DNA of 64,000 nucleotides from Candidatus Zixiibacteriota bacterium (GTDB lineage Bacteria; Zixibacteria; MSB-5A5; GN15; JAAZOE01). The DNA is taken from assembly GCA_036480375.1 (NCBI GenBank), contig JAZGGI010000003.1, positions 62,001 through 126,000 of the forward strand, written 5' to 3'. Under the pieces are notes generated by a model. That model was not told the origin of the DNA and made no database searches. It saw only the letters and a program-made list of their open reading frames with translations. Below are positions 62,906 to 64,000 of the stretch, one piece after another; the stretch's first letter is position 1; each line of letters opens with the position of its first letter. Made by a program: the position numbers and the translations under genes.

Positions 62906-62922
62906 AGCAAGGCCGATGCCAA
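62906..62922 (-). promoter_or_regulatory. Sigma-54 promoter of the flgB-fliJ operon
   Basis: The minus strand reads TTGGCAT (62922-62916), five bases and TTGCT (62910-62906), one mismatch from TTGGCAC-N5-TTGCT. Predicted transcription starts near 62896, just before the flgB ribosome site. Confidence 0.85.
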
Positions 62923-62997
62923 CGCGGAGACATATACTGTATCGTATTGGATAATAAGAAGTTGTGATTTTTCGAGGGGAGTTCTTATTGGGCTGGA

Positions 62998-63819
62998 TTA
63001 TTGATTTTCGGGAAAATTATTCCAGCCCGGAGAGGAATCTATTTCCGTTGAGATTTCGCTCATGACCTCCAATTGTTCTTTGGTAAACTGATCAAGCTCC
63101 GATGAAGGCTCAGCGATAGACAGCTCCATTGTCTGCACCACGATGTCAACCCGGCGATTTTTGGCTTTATTCTCAAGAGTAGTATTTGGCACGAAAGGAC
63201 GATATGAGGCAAAACCGGCAGCCGAAATTTTCTCGGCCGGGTAACTATGCTTTTCAATCAGATATCTCACGACCTGAGTAGCACGGGTGGCAGATAGTTC
63301 CCAGTTAGACGGGAATAATGAAGTTCGGATGGGGCTGCTGTCGGTATGCCCCTCCACCCTGACATGATTAGGCATTCCCAGAATATCTGCCGCGACCAAA
63401 TCCAACAGCTCACGCGCCCGCGGTTTGAGTTCCGCTTCGGCTTCATCAAACATGGCCGATTCCATAATGTGAATAGTCAGACCCCGTTCATTGATTTCAG
63501 TAACAATATCTCCCCGGCGGCCAATCTTATCCAGTTCGCCATTTATTTTGGTCTGCAGCATTTTCAAGCTGCCGACCTTGAGAAGGCCATGCCCGGTATT
63601 GGAATTATCAACATCGGGAGACCTCAAGATCGACGGACCGCCCTTCAGGATGCCATGCAACGCCTGCGAAACTTTGCCAAACTTCTTGGCGTCAATACGT
63701 GACATGGAATACATGACGATAAAGAATGCCAGGAGCAAAGTTATGAGATCGGCATAGGTGAGTAACCAGCGATCAGAATTATCCTCTGGAATATCTGATT
63801 TGCGGCGATGAATAAACAT
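62998..63819 (-). CDS. motB: Flagellar motor stator protein MotB
   Basis: This 273-residue protein has one N-terminal membrane helix with the proton-site aspartate D24 in LLTYADLITLLLAFFIVMY, then a plug/linker and a C-terminal OmpA-like peptidoglycan-binding domain (about 120-235; VRVEGHTDSSPIRTS, then NKAKNRRVDIVVQ). The tail of 35 residues is polar. With MotA it forms the ion channel that drives FliG. A proton rather than sodium motor cannot be decided by eye. Its start shares one base with the motA stop (TAATG). Confidence 0.93.
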   Translation of the reverse strand: MFIHRRKSDIPEDNSDRWLLTYADLITLLLAFFIVMYSMSRIDAKKFGKVSQALHGILKGGPSILRSPDVDNSNTGHGLLKVGSLKMLQTKINGELDKIGRRGDIVTEINERGLTIHIMESAMFDEAEAELKPRARELLDLVAADILGMPNHVRVEGHTDSSPIRTSLFPSNWELSATRATQVVRYLIEKHSYPAEKISAAGFASYRPFVPNTTLENKAKNRRVDIVVQTMELSIAEPSSELDQFTKEQLEVMSEISTEIDSSPGWNNFPENQ

Positions 63820-64000
63820 TACTCATCAACTCGCAGTAAGGATTCGAATTTTTTACGTCGGAGACGCATCTGTACCAGTTCATCATCCGTTTTGGCACGT
63901 TGCTGCACCGCCTTGCGAGTTTCTTCAAACGATTGTTCGGTGCGCAATTCAGGTTTGATAAACGACATTAACCGAGTCCGAATAATTCGAGGATTATCGC
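63819..64000 (-). CDS. motA: Stator protein MotA, C-terminal end (cut by window edge)
   Basis: The last 60 codons are visible before TAA at 63821-63819. The reading RIIRTRLMSFIKPELR resembles the cytoplasmic C-terminal stretch of MotA (NPR-x-IxxxLxSFLxP in relatives), and a basic tail (QMRLRRKKFESLLRVDE) ends the protein. Its stop overlaps the motB start, the standard motA-motB arrangement. The 5' part lies to the right of base 64000. Confidence 0.8.
   Translation of the reverse strand, partial: DNPRIIRTRLMSFIKPELRTEQSFEETRKAVQQRAKTDDELVQMRLRRKKFESLLRVDE

Noticed and set aside
62884-62922. Upstream TTG start of flgB
   Set aside because: This stretch contains the sigma-54 promoter, and the ATG at 62883 has a good ribosome site.
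62953-62989. Inverted repeat AATAAGAA/TTCTTATT between motB and flgB as a terminator
   Set aside because: The loop is about 21 bases and the stem is AT-only; no T run follows.
1-64000. CRISPR arrays, insertion sequences, prophage or rRNA
   Set aside because: No repeat-spacer pattern, transposase, integrase, phage structural gene or rRNA sequence was seen in the reading.

Overview
The window reads as chromosome of a motile Gram-negative-type bacterium of the FCB superphylum, most like candidate phylum Zixibacteria or a neighbour. This placement is inference. It rests on two secreted proteins ending in a sorting domain with the NYPNPFNP motif, a PorV/PorQ-like outer-membrane protein, and a complete flagellar set with L and P rings, which Bacteroidetes proper lack. 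Almost every gene lies on the minus strand, in tight operons with many 1-4 base overlaps. Base composition is even by eye, and I see no insertion sequence, prophage, CRISPR array or rRNA.

Left part (1-15.3 kb): the end of an exopolysaccharide locus (DprE1-like oxidase cut by the window edge, XrtA-type polysaccharide deacetylase, BY-kinase, TPR protein, Wza-like exporter). Then come two signalling genes, a diguanylate cyclase with an intact I-site and a membrane protein fusing an RsbW-like kinase domain to an RsbU-like phosphatase. A PorV-like/TPR protein overlaps a ~1440-residue secreted adhesin-like protein.

Housekeeping block (15.3-26.1 kb): tRNA-Val(GAC), thrS, infC, rpmI, rplT, pheS, pheT, a small coiled-coil protein, zapA, rny, ymdB and folD, read leftwards. 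infC has no ATG/GTG/TTG start and appears to begin at ATA overlapping the thrS stop. An intrinsic terminator lies directly against the thrS start.

Surface-sugar block (26.2-33.4 kb): a DegT-family protein whose PLP lysine is replaced by glutamine, a divergent sugar epimerase, a WbuX-HisF-HisH amidotransferase set, a hexapeptide acyltransferase and a TPR-glycosyltransferase. A 28-residue membrane peptide with a strong ribosome site lies just beyond, in a gap that otherwise looks empty.

Flagellar region (34-64 kb): three transcription units. (i) flagellin-flaG-fliD-fliS-flgN/fliT-like-flgM-HDOD from a near-consensus sigma-28 promoter. (ii) flgF-flgG-flgA-flgH-flgI-flgJ-flgN-flgK-csrA-orf-flgL-fliW-TPR/GT2 from a perfect-core sigma-54 site. 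(iii) flgB-flgC-orf-fliE-fliF-fliG-fliH-fliI-fliJ from a second sigma-54 site, preceded by motA-motB. The layout implies a two-step hierarchy: sigma-54 builds the basal body and hook, then FlgM release frees sigma-28 for flagellin. A CsrA/FliW switch is encoded beside a GGA-rich flagellin leader, and a glycosyltransferase next to flagellin may decorate the filament.
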